Shown here: one piece after another, positions 8,498 to 16,746 of the stretch
Position numbering within the stretch: position 1 is the first letter of the stretch
How the letters are laid out: each line of letters opens with the position of its first letter
Source of the DNA: Candidatus Thermoplasmatota archaeon
GTDB lineage: Archaea > Thermoplasmatota > Thermoplasmata > RBG-16-68-12 > JAGMCJ01
Assembly (NCBI GenBank): GCA_022848865.1
Contig: JAJISE010000009.1
Coordinates: 1 to 53,500, forward strand
DNA length: 53,500 nucleotides
Direction of reading: 5' to 3'
Program-made: the position numbers and the translations under genes
Notes under the pieces: generated by a model
Told to the model about the DNA's origin: nothing
Seen by the model: only the letters and a program-made list of their open reading frames with translations
The model's database searches: none

Positions 8498-9688
8498 TTA
8501 CGCCCTTGCCGCTATCGTGATGATGTCTCCATCCTTCAGCTCGTGATCGGCACCGAGAACCCTCTTGGTTCTGCCATCAATAGCACGAATGAAGTTGTCT
8601 CCGAGGTCTGTATGCACCTCGTATGCTAAATCCTTTGCATTGCTGCCCCGGGGAAGAAGGTAGGCATCGGGCAGCGCTCGACCGTCCTTGTCGGTCCACT
8701 TGTTCTCATCCTCGACCGGGTAGACGACTATCATGTCCAGAAGATTGAACACGGCCTCCTCCACGCATTTCTGGATCCCGGTGCTGCCGAATTTCTTCAA
8801 GACATTGCTCATGAATTCCAAACCCTTGAGCTGCTCGGCGTTCAGCCCGCTCTCATCCAGAATCTCGAAGTGATCGTCTCCCACTCCGTACGAGATTAGG
8901 TCTGATTTCGCCGCGCGCCGAAGGGCAAGCTCCGCTTCCGCGGATGTCGGAACAACTATCTTGTCATCCAGGGATTCCAGCCTCTTGATGTTCCCATCCG
9001 GGGCGACATCGCACTTGTTGGCGGCGACTATCATGGGTTTGCCGACCGTGCGAAGGTTGTCCGCGAGTCTGAGAATGTCGTCCTCGGACCAGTTCATTGG
9101 CGTCTCATCGGTCTCCATCCGTCTAAGCGAGTCCAGGACCATTGCATCGGTGAATCCCAGACCGGTCATCCTCTCCTGGATCGCCTTCTCAACCTTTAGT
9201 CCGTCCAGCTGGACCTGCCTGACGACCTTCTTCCATCCTTTCTCCAGGATGCTCCTTATCCACTGAGAGATCTCGGTGTCCAGGAACTGCACATCGGACA
9301 GGGGGTCGTGGGTACCCGACTGAACTATGTTCCCCTCGTGGTCCGTGCCGCCACTGGCATCAACGATATGAATCAGGGCCTTCGCCTGTCTGAGGTCGTC
9401 CAAGAACTTGTTGCCGAGTCCCCGGCCTTTGTGAGCGTCCGGAACGAGACCTGCAACGTCCAGCATCTCGACGGGCACAAGCCGGGTCCCGTTTTCGCAA
9501 GGGGCGTTGTTCGGGTTGCACTCGACTCCCAGCTCCTCGTGGGGACACTTCGCCCTCACATAAGTGACTCCTCTGTTCGCTTCGATCGTCGTGAAGGGGT
9601 AGTCCGCGATTTCGGCGGGAGCTAGAGTTGCTGCGGAAAAGAAGGTCGATTTCCCGACGTTTGGCTTCCCTACAATCCCAATTTCCAT
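8498..9688 (-). CDS. YchF/OLA1-type translation-associated GTPase/ATPase
   Basis: 396-aa Obg-family P-loop protein. G1 is GKPNVGKS (residues 7-14), G3 is DVAGL near 75, and the G4-equivalent is ANKCD near 228. A TGS domain ends the protein, including the conserved HTDLGDNFIRAIDGRT. OLA1/YchF proteins bind ribosomes and often prefer ATP. The insertion with PHEELGVECNPNNAPCENG matches the archaeal form. It starts 11 bases after the stop of the upstream giant zinc-ribbon/TPR gene, and polB follows after one base, so all three are probably co-transcribed. No Shine-Dalgarno is evident, which suggests coupling. Confidence 0.93.
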   Translation of the reverse strand: MEIGIVGKPNVGKSTFFSAATLAPAEIADYPFTTIEANRGVTYVRAKCPHEELGVECNPNNAPCENGTRLVPVEMLDVAGLVPDAHKGRGLGNKFLDDLRQAKALIHIVDASGGTDHEGNIVQSGTHDPLSDVQFLDTEISQWIRSILEKGWKKVVRQVQLDGLKVEKAIQERMTGLGFTDAMVLDSLRRMETDETPMNWSEDDILRLADNLRTVGKPMIVAANKCDVAPDGNIKRLESLDDKIVVPTSAEAELALRRAAKSDLISYGVGDDHFEILDESGLNAEQLKGLEFMSNVLKKFGSTGIQKCVEEAVFNLLDMIVVYPVEDENKWTDKDGRALPDAYLLPRGSNAKDLAYEVHTDLGDNFIRAIDGRTKRVLGADHELKDGDIITIAARA

Positions 9689-9699
9689 CGGAGTAATGA

Positions 9700-12600
9700 C
9701 TACTTCTTTCTCCGCCTTAAAGCTATGGGTACCAGGAGGGTGAAAGCGATGGGTGCGAGGATGTCGTGGAACTCTGGGATTCTCTCGAAATCGATGTCAT
9801 AGTTCGAGCCCGTGGTGTTGAGCCATTCCCAGGAAACATAGCTCGTCGATGAGACGGAGTATATCGAAGTCAGATTGGTCTTCGTGCTCGTGTCCGGCGT
9901 GAGAGTGATTGAGGTCCACCCCCCAGCGCCGACATTCTTGTCCTTGCAGTAGATCTGATTGTTCCTGATATAGAAGGAGTACAGGCGTTCGGGGTCCGTA
10001 TCCGTGAGGATGGTCAGTGCTGGATACCTGTTATCGGTCTGGGACTGCTCGACTTGCGGACCGTTCTGCCAACTACCTCCGGTCTGCCGGAATCTGTAGG
10101 CTATGTATCCCGTTGAGTCACTGTAAATCAGGTGAACCAGATCAGTGGCATCCACGACCGCAGATGGCGACTTATAGTCCAAGTTGGGGCTTGTCGATGC
10201 AATTGACTCCAACGACCCCCAGTTCCCTGTGCTGTTCTCCCATTTCTTTCCCTCGATGTTCCCGTCGGCGTACCACAAGGAATACACATCAGCATCATCG
10301 GCCGCTGATGAAAGGGGCAATATCATCGGATAGACTGAATCGTTGGCCACAGCCGTGCCCCTGAGAACAGTCCTCGCATCCCAGTTCGTGATGTCGTCGG
10401 AACTCGTGGATCTCCTCGCCGCGATGTTATACGAGGGTGTCCCCGCTTCATTCGTGCCGGAGATTATCCAGAGTCTCCCGTCGGCAGCTTTGCATATGAA
10501 CACCGCCTTTGCCCCCAGTCCCAGATTCGAGATGACTACTGTCTGCTGGCTTCCCCACGTAATCGTCTTCGCGCTCGGTGATACTGTCCCCCTTCTGACG
10601 AAGGCAGAGTTGTCGGCTGTCGTGTCGTCCCCAACGACGTAGACAATCAGGTTCGATGAGTCGTACCAGAGCGATGAGACGACCACTCCTGAGGTGGAGA
10701 AGGCATCATCTGCAATGTTGCTCCAGTCTTCGCCGTCGTCACTGTACTCATACCGCGTGTTCCCGATGGCCCCATCATAGTAGAACGCCCAGAAGTTCGT
10801 CCCGTCATGGAACAGCTTCCTCTGCGTGGGATACGCCGTTGTGGTGAACGAGCTAGTAGTCCCCTCGACCGTGTAGATCGCTCTCGTCCTGCTCCGGGTT
10901 CCCCATGATGTCTCCAGGGTGGCATTGTCGGCATCCCTCTTCCAGTCCGTCATGGTGAACACGATTCTGGTGTTGCTCACATCAGGTGTGTAAGCCAGAC
11001 TCATGGAAATCTCAACTTGCGTCCTGTCGTTTGCAGAATCCGACGCTGGGTCGCTGACAGCGGTCCAGCTTCCACCCTGACACGTGTACAGTGCGTGACT
11101 CCTTATCTCGCCGTGTTTGCCGCGTATCTCGATCAGCGCATCCGCGAATATCTCGTGTACGAAGCACGTGGACGGGACGGAGGAATTGGAGTCCATATAG
11201 ATTCGAGCGATGTCCTCTCCCTTCCTCGGTGGAGGGATACCCGGAGGTCCTGGAATCGTCGGCGCAGATGGGATTTTCTTGATGGCCTTCGGGATCGTGT
11301 GACCCGCGAGGATGTCTCCCTCGACGTTGAAGTAGAAGTACGCGAAGTTGTCATCTCGATCGTGATATGCGAAGTAGTCCTGGATGTCCATGTTCCCGTT
11401 CGTGGGCGGGACCGGATCGCTGTCCGTCCTGAGACTCCGGTTCTTCCACCCTCCGAACCAGCCATCGATGACCTCCTTGGCGGGTGGCGAAGATATGTAG
11501 GACGCAGAGGGCTGGCCCTCGCAGTGGAACGCGATTGCACCGCCGCCGCCGTCCTTGAGCTGGACAACGGAGAATGTGACGAGCTCCCCCGAGTGGGACA
11601 CTAGGTCTGACATGCTCACTGTGATGTCCGCAATCCTCCTTTCCCCCTGACGCAGAGGTCCGCCTGAGACCGCATACTCGTAGACGTTCGAGAAGGAGTC
11701 TACCAGAGATATCGATTCAATGCGCGTTTCCCTGATTCCCCTCAGCTCTGCTCTGAGGACTATTGCATCCTGGCCCAGCTCGATGACCTCATCGGTTGTC
11801 CCTTGCTGAACGACCACAACGGACGGATTGTCCCTCGTCCCGAAGGCGATGGATGAGTGCGTCGTGTTCCCGAGGTTGTCGTCCGAGTAGATTATCGTGC
11901 GGAACCCTTCGGAGAGGTCCCCGATCAACGACGTGCTGAGCTGGACTTCCATCCGGTTGTCCTTGAAGGCCGCTGATGCCCCGCCTGTTCCTGTCCAGCC
12001 TGCCCAGTCATCGGTGTTGCGGGAAGTGTCGAACTCGAGAACGCGGTGAGCTACGATCGTGCCGTTTTGACCTGAAAGCTCCACCATATAGTCCGCCCCG
12101 AGTTGCGGGAGAGCATAGCCGGTCTCGGACTGTGAGTCGCTATCAATGAGCATGTAGAACGATTCTGGTGAGGGGGCTTCGAAGGGCAGACCCTCGACCC
12201 CTATGAAGTAGGACAGTTGTCCGTTTCTGAGGTCAATAGCATACCCAGACATGTTTATGGCGGGATTCGTCACTGACTGGAACGGATCGGAGAACATGCT
12301 CACTCCGGACCAGTCGTCGAAGCTGCCATCTATGACTATGCCGGCCTCCGCCTCTTCGACTGGGTACATCATCACCATGACTGAGATGAGCATTATGAGG
12401 GCTATGCCGATCGCGGAGACCCTGGACACCACCGGCTTGGGCTTCAGCACCCTCAGGTTCGTGAGCCCGCTGCCGTTGATCAGGCCATTCCCGTTGATGA
12501 GCCCGTTGACCTTTCCCCTTCCATTGACCAGGCCTCGCCCGTTGATCAGGCCGAGAGGCCTGAGTCTCGGGAAATCCCTCCGATATTCGAGCGGCACGAG

Positions 12601-13767
12601 TCCGGGCGCTTCCTCCTCTTCCTCTTCCGGGATCTCTGGCTCCTCGGGCTCGACGAGTGATTGCCCGCACAGGGGACACATTTCGGTGCCCACGAAGACC
12701 GTGGCTCCGCAGTTCGTGCATCTTTCCTCGCTGAGCCTGCTCAGGAACCATCTCAGCTCTTCCCTTCTTGTCTGGATCTCCTCATCCGTGACCCCGACCT
12801 CTTCCTCCACGCCCTTCTTGTAGCAGAAGGCTGCTTCATCGAACCTTCTTGTCTTTGTAAGGATGTCCGCCTTGAGGATCCACGCATTCCTCAGGAACGG
12901 GTTGAGCTCAAGCGCTCTGTCGATGGAGTCGAGAGCCTTCTCGTACTTCCTCATGGACCGTAGAAGCACGCCTCTCGAGAACCAGAGCATCGAGTCCTCG
13001 GGATATTCCAGGAGCTTGTCATCGAAGAAGGCCAGGGTGGATATGCCCTCCCTCTTCCTGCTAGTGTCATAGGGGATGACGCGATCGTCCACCTCGGTGA
13101 TGTAAAGGGTTCCACAGCTGTAGCAGGAGTCGTCGAACCCGCTGACGACCAGGGAGCACACGGGACACTCGTACTCCCTCTCAGCTATCTCCTGCATCCG
13201 CTTCTTCAGTTCTTTCGCCTTGGTCGGGGCTTCCTTTGCGGCTGCCTTTATCTTTCTTGCTTCGTCTCTCTTCAGCCCAGTCTTCATCAGCTCCTTGATC
13301 GTCGCCCGCTTCAGCTTCCAAACCGAGTTGTATCCGTTCCCGCAGAGGAGTTCAGCGGTGTCTCCATCGATATCCAGCGTCTTCTTGAGCGCCTCGATGT
13401 CATCCTCATGCATCTTGCCGAGAATCTTCCTCGTCTCCCTCGTCTTCTCGATGATTATCTCCTTGGGTTTCTCTTCCTCGACGAGAAGAGTCGCCCCGCA
13501 CGAGGAGCACTGTCTTGCGTCCTTCTCAGCCTCGGTGCCGCAGAGAGGACAGGCCTGAAACTCCTCCCTGACAATCCTTTCGTAGCCGAATCTCGAACCG
13601 CAGGAGGAGCATGTGAATTGAATGCGGGCGCTTCCCTCGCATCTCTGGCATCTTTCGGAGGGTCCGGCGAGATCTTCGATGTTCTTCCTGACCGTGAACC
13701 CGCACCGAGTGCATCGGACGTAGGGGCGGATCATGCCCCCGCAGAGGGAGCACCTGTCCCGTTCCAT
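9700..13767 (-). CDS. Giant zinc-ribbon/HhH/TPR membrane protein with exterior CBM9-like and beta-propeller-like regions
   Basis: 1355 aa in two halves. The N-terminal half looks cytosolic. It has zinc ribbons with CxxC pairs at about 6-22, 39-55 and 73-90, a helix-hairpin-helix-like stretch near 118-170, another CxxC pair near 200-218, TPRs at about 240-340, another ribbon near 350-368, an acidic linker, and a GLINGR repeat near 405-440. A basic stretch then leads into a membrane helix near 450-470. The exterior half has two CBM9/DOMON-like segments (DGSFDDWSG near 480; DGWFGGWK near 766) and a sialidase-like beta-propeller region, about 960-1320. The end IPEFHDIL, a hydrophobic helix and RRRKK resembles a PEF/PGF-type C-terminal sorting signal or anchor. 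It lies five bases after a TPR gene and before the YchF-like gene. Function unknown; perhaps a surface sensor or anchor. Confidence 0.85.
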   Translation of the reverse strand: MERDRCSLCGGMIRPYVRCTRCGFTVRKNIEDLAGPSERCQRCEGSARIQFTCSSCGSRFGYERIVREEFQACPLCGTEAEKDARQCSSCGATLLVEEEKPKEIIIEKTRETRKILGKMHEDDIEALKKTLDIDGDTAELLCGNGYNSVWKLKRATIKELMKTGLKRDEARKIKAAAKEAPTKAKELKKRMQEIAEREYECPVCSLVVSGFDDSCYSCGTLYITEVDDRVIPYDTSRKREGISTLAFFDDKLLEYPEDSMLWFSRGVLLRSMRKYEKALDSIDRALELNPFLRNAWILKADILTKTRRFDEAAFCYKKGVEEEVGVTDEEIQTRREELRWFLSRLSEERCTNCGATVFVGTEMCPLCGQSLVEPEEPEIPEEEEEEAPGLVPLEYRRDFPRLRPLGLINGRGLVNGRGKVNGLINGNGLINGSGLTNLRVLKPKPVVSRVSAIGIALIMLISVMVMMYPVEEAEAGIVIDGSFDDWSGVSMFSDPFQSVTNPAINMSGYAIDLRNGQLSYFIGVEGLPFEAPSPESFYMLIDSDSQSETGYALPQLGADYMVELSGQNGTIVAHRVLEFDTSRNTDDWAGWTGTGGASAAFKDNRMEVQLSTSLIGDLSEGFRTIIYSDDNLGNTTHSSIAFGTRDNPSVVVVQQGTTDEVIELGQDAIVLRAELRGIRETRIESISLVDSFSNVYEYAVSGGPLRQGERRIADITVSMSDLVSHSGELVTFSVVQLKDGGGGAIAFHCEGQPSASYISSPPAKEVIDGWFGGWKNRSLRTDSDPVPPTNGNMDIQDYFAYHDRDDNFAYFYFNVEGDILAGHTIPKAIKKIPSAPTIPGPPGIPPPRKGEDIARIYMDSNSSVPSTCFVHEIFADALIEIRGKHGEIRSHALYTCQGGSWTAVSDPASDSANDRTQVEISMSLAYTPDVSNTRIVFTMTDWKRDADNATLETSWGTRSRTRAIYTVEGTTSSFTTTAYPTQRKLFHDGTNFWAFYYDGAIGNTRYEYSDDGEDWSNIADDAFSTSGVVVSSLWYDSSNLIVYVVGDDTTADNSAFVRRGTVSPSAKTITWGSQQTVVISNLGLGAKAVFICKAADGRLWIISGTNEAGTPSYNIAARRSTSSDDITNWDARTVLRGTAVANDSVYPMILPLSSAADDADVYSLWYADGNIEGKKWENSTGNWGSLESIASTSPNLDYKSPSAVVDATDLVHLIYSDSTGYIAYRFRQTGGSWQNGPQVEQSQTDNRYPALTILTDTDPERLYSFYIRNNQIYCKDKNVGAGGWTSITLTPDTSTKTNLTSIYSVSSTSYVSWEWLNTTGSNYDIDFERIPEFHDILAPIAFTLLVPIALRRRKK
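12452..12560 (-). repeat. In-gene GLINGR-type hexapeptide repeat
   Basis: About six tandem units of five to six codons with consensus G-L-I/V-N-G-R/N/S, encoded on the minus strand inside the 1355-aa protein just before its first membrane helix. The DNA units are imperfect, with GTTGATCAGG-like cores on the plus strand. The protein repeat is conserved better than the DNA, so selection on the peptide is likely. Confidence 0.8.
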
Positions 13768-13772
13768 CTCGA

Positions 13773-14471
13773 CTATTCGACTGCCTCCTTCGCCTCTACT
13801 GCCTCCTTCATAGCCGCCTCTGCGGCAGGGTACATGTCCCGGTAGTAGAGAGCCTTCTCGAAACAGATTATGGCATGCCTTGGACGGCCGAGCTGCATGA
13901 GGGCCCTGCCCTTCTGGAGCCAGACCTCGGCAAAGCCTGTCCGCCTCCTAAGAACCCTATTGAAGCATCTCAGAGCCTCGTGATACTTGCCAGTCTTGAG
14001 CAGCGTGGCGCCTCTGTTGTTCCAGGCCGCGACGTAGTCACTATCTATGTCGAGCGCCTTGTCGAAGCATTCCAACGCCTCGTCATACTTCCCTCTCCTG
14101 GACCACAGGTTCCCCTTGTTGTTCCACGCAATCTCGTTGTCGGGATCGATCTCAACTGCCCTGTCGTAGCATTTCATCGCTCTCCGGTACTTGCCCAGCT
14201 TGGCAAGCGCTAGACCTTTGTTCATCCAGGCATCGGAGTAGTTGGCGTGGACCTTGATCGCCTCGTTGAAACACTTAATCGACTCAAGAGACTTACCGGC
14301 TTTCAGGAGAATGATTCCCCGATTGTTCCACGCGATAGCGTTCTTGGGATTCGTCTTCAGGGCCCTGTTGAACTCCTTCATCGCGTCCCCGAACTTACCC
14401 TTCTTGAAGAGCTCGTTGCCCGAAGAGACCGCGCGATTGCTCTCAACCTTCGACTTACCACTGGCCGACAC
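13773..14471 (-). CDS. TPR-repeat protein
   Basis: 232 aa made almost wholly of about six consecutive tetratricopeptide repeats of 34 residues. Typical units are AIAWNNRGIILLKAGKSLES, DAWMNKGLALAKLGKYRRAM and AAWNNRGATLLKTGKYHEAL. The N-N-R/K-G and P positions are very regular, as in archaeal TPR arrays. There is no signal peptide or membrane segment, so it is probably a cytosolic protein-binding scaffold. It starts at GTG 14471, with GGGGGAG 8 bases upstream. Five bases separate its stop from the giant zinc-ribbon/TPR gene, so it heads the TPR - giant protein - ychF - polB transcription unit. Confidence 0.9.
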   Translation of the reverse strand: MSASGKSKVESNRAVSSGNELFKKGKFGDAMKEFNRALKTNPKNAIAWNNRGIILLKAGKSLESIKCFNEAIKVHANYSDAWMNKGLALAKLGKYRRAMKCYDRAVEIDPDNEIAWNNKGNLWSRRGKYDEALECFDKALDIDSDYVAAWNNRGATLLKTGKYHEALRCFNRVLRRRTGFAEVWLQKGRALMQLGRPRHAIICFEKALYYRDMYPAAEAAMKEAVEAKEAVE

Positions 14472-14510
14472 GCTGTTGACTCTCCCCCTTTCTTGGATTC
14501 AATCACGATG

Positions 14511-14536
14511 GGCTTATAAATAGCTTCTTAAATATC
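14511..14536. promoter_or_regulatory. Divergent TATA boxes between the TPR gene and the DUF1611 gene
   Basis: The AT-rich stretch GCTTATAAATAGCTTC is followed by TTAAATATC. TTATAAAT reads as TATA on both strands. It can serve the minus-strand TPR operon (start 14471) and the plus-strand DUF1611-PPS operon (start about 14566). Confidence 0.6.
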
Positions 14537-14565
14537 TACCGTTCTGGTTATTGGGCCAACGAGCG

Positions 14566-15630
14566 ATGGTGACGATGAAGAAGGCGATAGTACTCTGTGA
14601 GGAAGGGTTTGGTCGGAGCGTGGGCAAAACCGCCAACGGCCTGGTGAGGCTCTCGAAGAAGTATGGGATTGTTGGAGTGATAGACAGCAGTTGTGCTGGC
14701 CAGGATGCTGGTGCCGTGCTGGAGGGGAAGCCGAAGGGGATACACATATATCCGTCGATTGAGGAAGCTCTCCGTCTCGGAGAGAGGCCCGATTGGCTCA
14801 TAATCGGGGTCGCGACAATCGGAGGTTTCCTCCCGGCTGAGTTTAGGCCTGCCATACGACATGCGCTTCAGACCGGGATCGGTGTGATATCGGGTCTCCA
14901 TGAGGAGCTGGCTTTGGATCCAGAGTTCTCGGACATCGCTCGAGAGAGAGGAGTGGAAATCAGGGATATCAGGAAGCAGCCCCCGTTCAGGGAGCTCCAC
15001 CACTTCGCCAATCTTGCGGGAGACGTGGATGCGTTGAGGATTCCCATACTCGGGATGGATGGTTCGATAGGGAAGAGGACAACTGGATGGATCCTCAGTG
15101 AGGCCCTTGAGCGGGCGGATGTGGAGTCTGTGTTCGTCGTCACGGGTCAGACTGGCCTTCTTCAGGGAGCGGAATACGGTCTTCCCCTGGATGCAGTCGG
15201 CGGGGACTTCATTGTGGGCGAGCTGGAGCACCAGATCAGCTTGGCAAACGAGGAGAGAGAACCCCAGGTCATACTCATCGAAGGGCAGGGAAGCATATCC
15301 CACCCAGCCTACGTTTGCGGCACCCGGGCCATCATCACGGCAAGCAGACCGAGTGGCATAGTCCTTCAGTGCGCGCCCGGTCGCAAGTTCAGGAACTATC
15401 ACAAGGAGGAGCTCCGCATACCGATGCCATCCGTTGAGGAAGAGATCCTGCTTCTGGAGTCCTTCTCCAAATCCAAGGTAATCGCTCTCACTGTGAACAA
15501 AGAGGGGCTGACCGAAGAGGAGTTGAATGCGGTCATCGATGGATACCAGTCTCGCTTTCACATTCCTGCGTGCGAGCCTCTGACACAAGGCTGTGAGGAT
15601 ATCGTTGAGAGAATCAAGGAGATGCTGTGA
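14566..15630 (+). CDS. DUF1611 family protein (P-loop NTPase-like)
   Basis: About 354 aa. It has an N-terminal Rossmann-like half (KKAIVLCEEGFGRSVGKTANG; VGVIDSSCAGQDAG; RPDWLIIGVATIGG) and a C-terminal nucleotide-binding half with DGSIGKRTTGWILSEAL as a Walker A-like loop, plus TGQTGLLQGAEYGL and LIEGQGSISHPAY. These are the marks of the DUF1611 family, whose members have been tied to amino-acid epimer/amide metabolism. The role here is not established. The start is uncertain: ATG 14566, ATG 14575 or TTG 14551; I took the first ATG. Its stop overlaps the PPS start by one base, so the two are coupled and a link to coenzyme A synthesis is possible. Confidence 0.85.
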   Translation: MVTMKKAIVLCEEGFGRSVGKTANGLVRLSKKYGIVGVIDSSCAGQDAGAVLEGKPKGIHIYPSIEEALRLGERPDWLIIGVATIGGFLPAEFRPAIRHALQTGIGVISGLHEELALDPEFSDIARERGVEIRDIRKQPPFRELHHFANLAGDVDALRIPILGMDGSIGKRTTGWILSEALERADVESVFVVTGQTGLLQGAEYGLPLDAVGGDFIVGELEHQISLANEEREPQVILIEGQGSISHPAYVCGTRAIITASRPSGIVLQCAPGRKFRNYHKEELRIPMPSVEEEILLLESFSKSKVIALTVNKEGLTEEELNAVIDGYQSRFHIPACEPLTQGCEDIVERIKEML

Positions 15631-16388
15631 TGAGAATCCCCAAGAGCCATCCGCGCTACGAGTCCCTGATGGCGAGGGAAGCGCTCGTGGAAGGCGTCAA
15701 GGAGGGCATCGTCGTGAGGCAAGGACTCATAGCCCACGGCAGGGGCGAAGCGTTTGACTACCTGATTGGCGAAGTGAGTATCGAACCGGCAGTCGAGGCG
15801 GGGTATGCAGCGGCTGGGCATCTTCTCAGGGCAAAGCATCCAGTCATCTCGGTGAACGGTAATGTCGCCGCTCTGTCAGCCAAGGAGACGGTAGGGGTCG
15901 CCAAGGCAGTGGGTGCGACAATCGAGGTCAACATCTTTCATAGAACAGAGGATCGCGTGAAAAGGATCGTGGGGAGACTGAAGAGCGCTGGTGCTGAGGT
16001 CGTTCTTGGACTTGATCCCGACGCGGGAATCGAGGGATTGGACCATCCCAGAGGTTTGTGTGCCAAGGCGGGGATTTATTCGGCAGACGTGGTCCTTGTC
16101 CCGCTCGAGGACGGTGACAGGGCGCAAGCGTTGAAGGACATGGGGAAGGTCGTGTTGACGATAGATCTCAATCCGCTATCGAGGACGTCGCGAGTCTCCG
16201 ACGTTACGATCGTCGACAACATCACGCGCTGCATGCCCAAACTCGCGATATTCGCCACTGAGCTCAGGGATGATGATGAGAGAGTGGACAGGATCCTTTC
16301 CGAGTTCGACAACAGGAAGAACCTCTCTGATGTTCTCAGACACATCGCACGAAGGCTCGGAGAGCTGGAATCATACTCTCTTGACTAG
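15630..16388 (+). CDS. 4-phosphopantoate--beta-alanine ligase (phosphopantothenate synthetase)
   Basis: 252-aa archaeal PPS, which joins 4-phosphopantoate to beta-alanine with ATP in the archaeal route to coenzyme A, replacing bacterial PanC/PanK. Family signatures run from the start: IPKSHPRYESLMAREALVEG, GLIAHGRGEAFDYLIGE, AAGHLLRAKHPVISVNGN, then VPLEDGDRAQAL, IDLNPLSRTS and VDNITRCMP. ATG 15630 overlaps the upstream TGA, and AAGGAG lies 8 bases before it, so the DUF1611 gene and PPS are translated together. The last 18 bases overlap the end of the convergent small gene. The size matches the family. Confidence 0.94.
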   Translation: MRIPKSHPRYESLMAREALVEGVKEGIVVRQGLIAHGRGEAFDYLIGEVSIEPAVEAGYAAAGHLLRAKHPVISVNGNVAALSAKETVGVAKAVGATIEVNIFHRTEDRVKRIVGRLKSAGAEVVLGLDPDAGIEGLDHPRGLCAKAGIYSADVVLVPLEDGDRAQALKDMGKVVLTIDLNPLSRTSRVSDVTIVDNITRCMPKLAIFATELRDDDERVDRILSEFDNRKNLSDVLRHIARRLGELESYSLD

Positions 16389-16577
16389 CTCAATCATGTT
16401 CTCTTCCGGCTTCACAGCGGTCTCTGGCGTAGCGGGTTCTCCCCATAATTTCACAATCTCCGGGACCGCCTTCTTTCCCACGTGCGAGAGTATGAAACCG
16501 AACAACTGATGATCCTCCATGTCTTCGAGAATCTTCCTCGCGAGTTCTATGAGATCCTTCCTTCTCTTCGACGCCAT
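16371..16577 (-). CDS. Small conserved-looking hypothetical protein (68 aa)
   Basis: Basic and helical N-terminus (MASKRRKDLIELARKILED) followed by HQLFGFILSHVGKKAVPEIVKLWG and a proline-rich tail. I do not recognise a family. It is supported as a gene by GGAGG 7 bases before ATG 16577 and a TATA-like AATAATAAG upstream on the minus strand. It overlaps the 3' end of the PPS gene by 18 bases, tail to tail. Possible roles such as a regulator or small ribosome-associated protein are guesses. Confidence 0.6.
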   Translation of the reverse strand: MASKRRKDLIELARKILEDMEDHQLFGFILSHVGKKAVPEIVKLWGEPATPETAVKPEENMIELVKRV

Positions 16578-16746
16578 CTTGTGCCTCCACCGAGTCCATC
16601 TTGTTTCACTTATTATTCCTTTTCGCTGGCAAGTCTGCTGATTGGGCCAATGCAGGGTCGCGTATGCTCCTGTGAGCTCCCACCCGAGTCGGCACCCAAG
16701 ACAAAGATTAATTTACGTCCAAACCATGTGCTTCCCCCGTGGAATC

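Noticed and set aside
12452-12560. Regular short repeats that could suggest a CRISPR array
   Set aside because: The units are contiguous codons without unique spacers and lie inside an intact reading frame, so they are a peptide repeat.
14548-15588. A 346-codon open frame on the minus strand
   Set aside because: Antisense to the DUF1611 gene, whose frame carries motifs and couples to PPS.
16642-16746. N-terminal extension of CTP synthase
   Set aside because: CTP synthases start at the KYVIVTGGV strand; the 35 extra codons include promoter-like AT-rich DNA.
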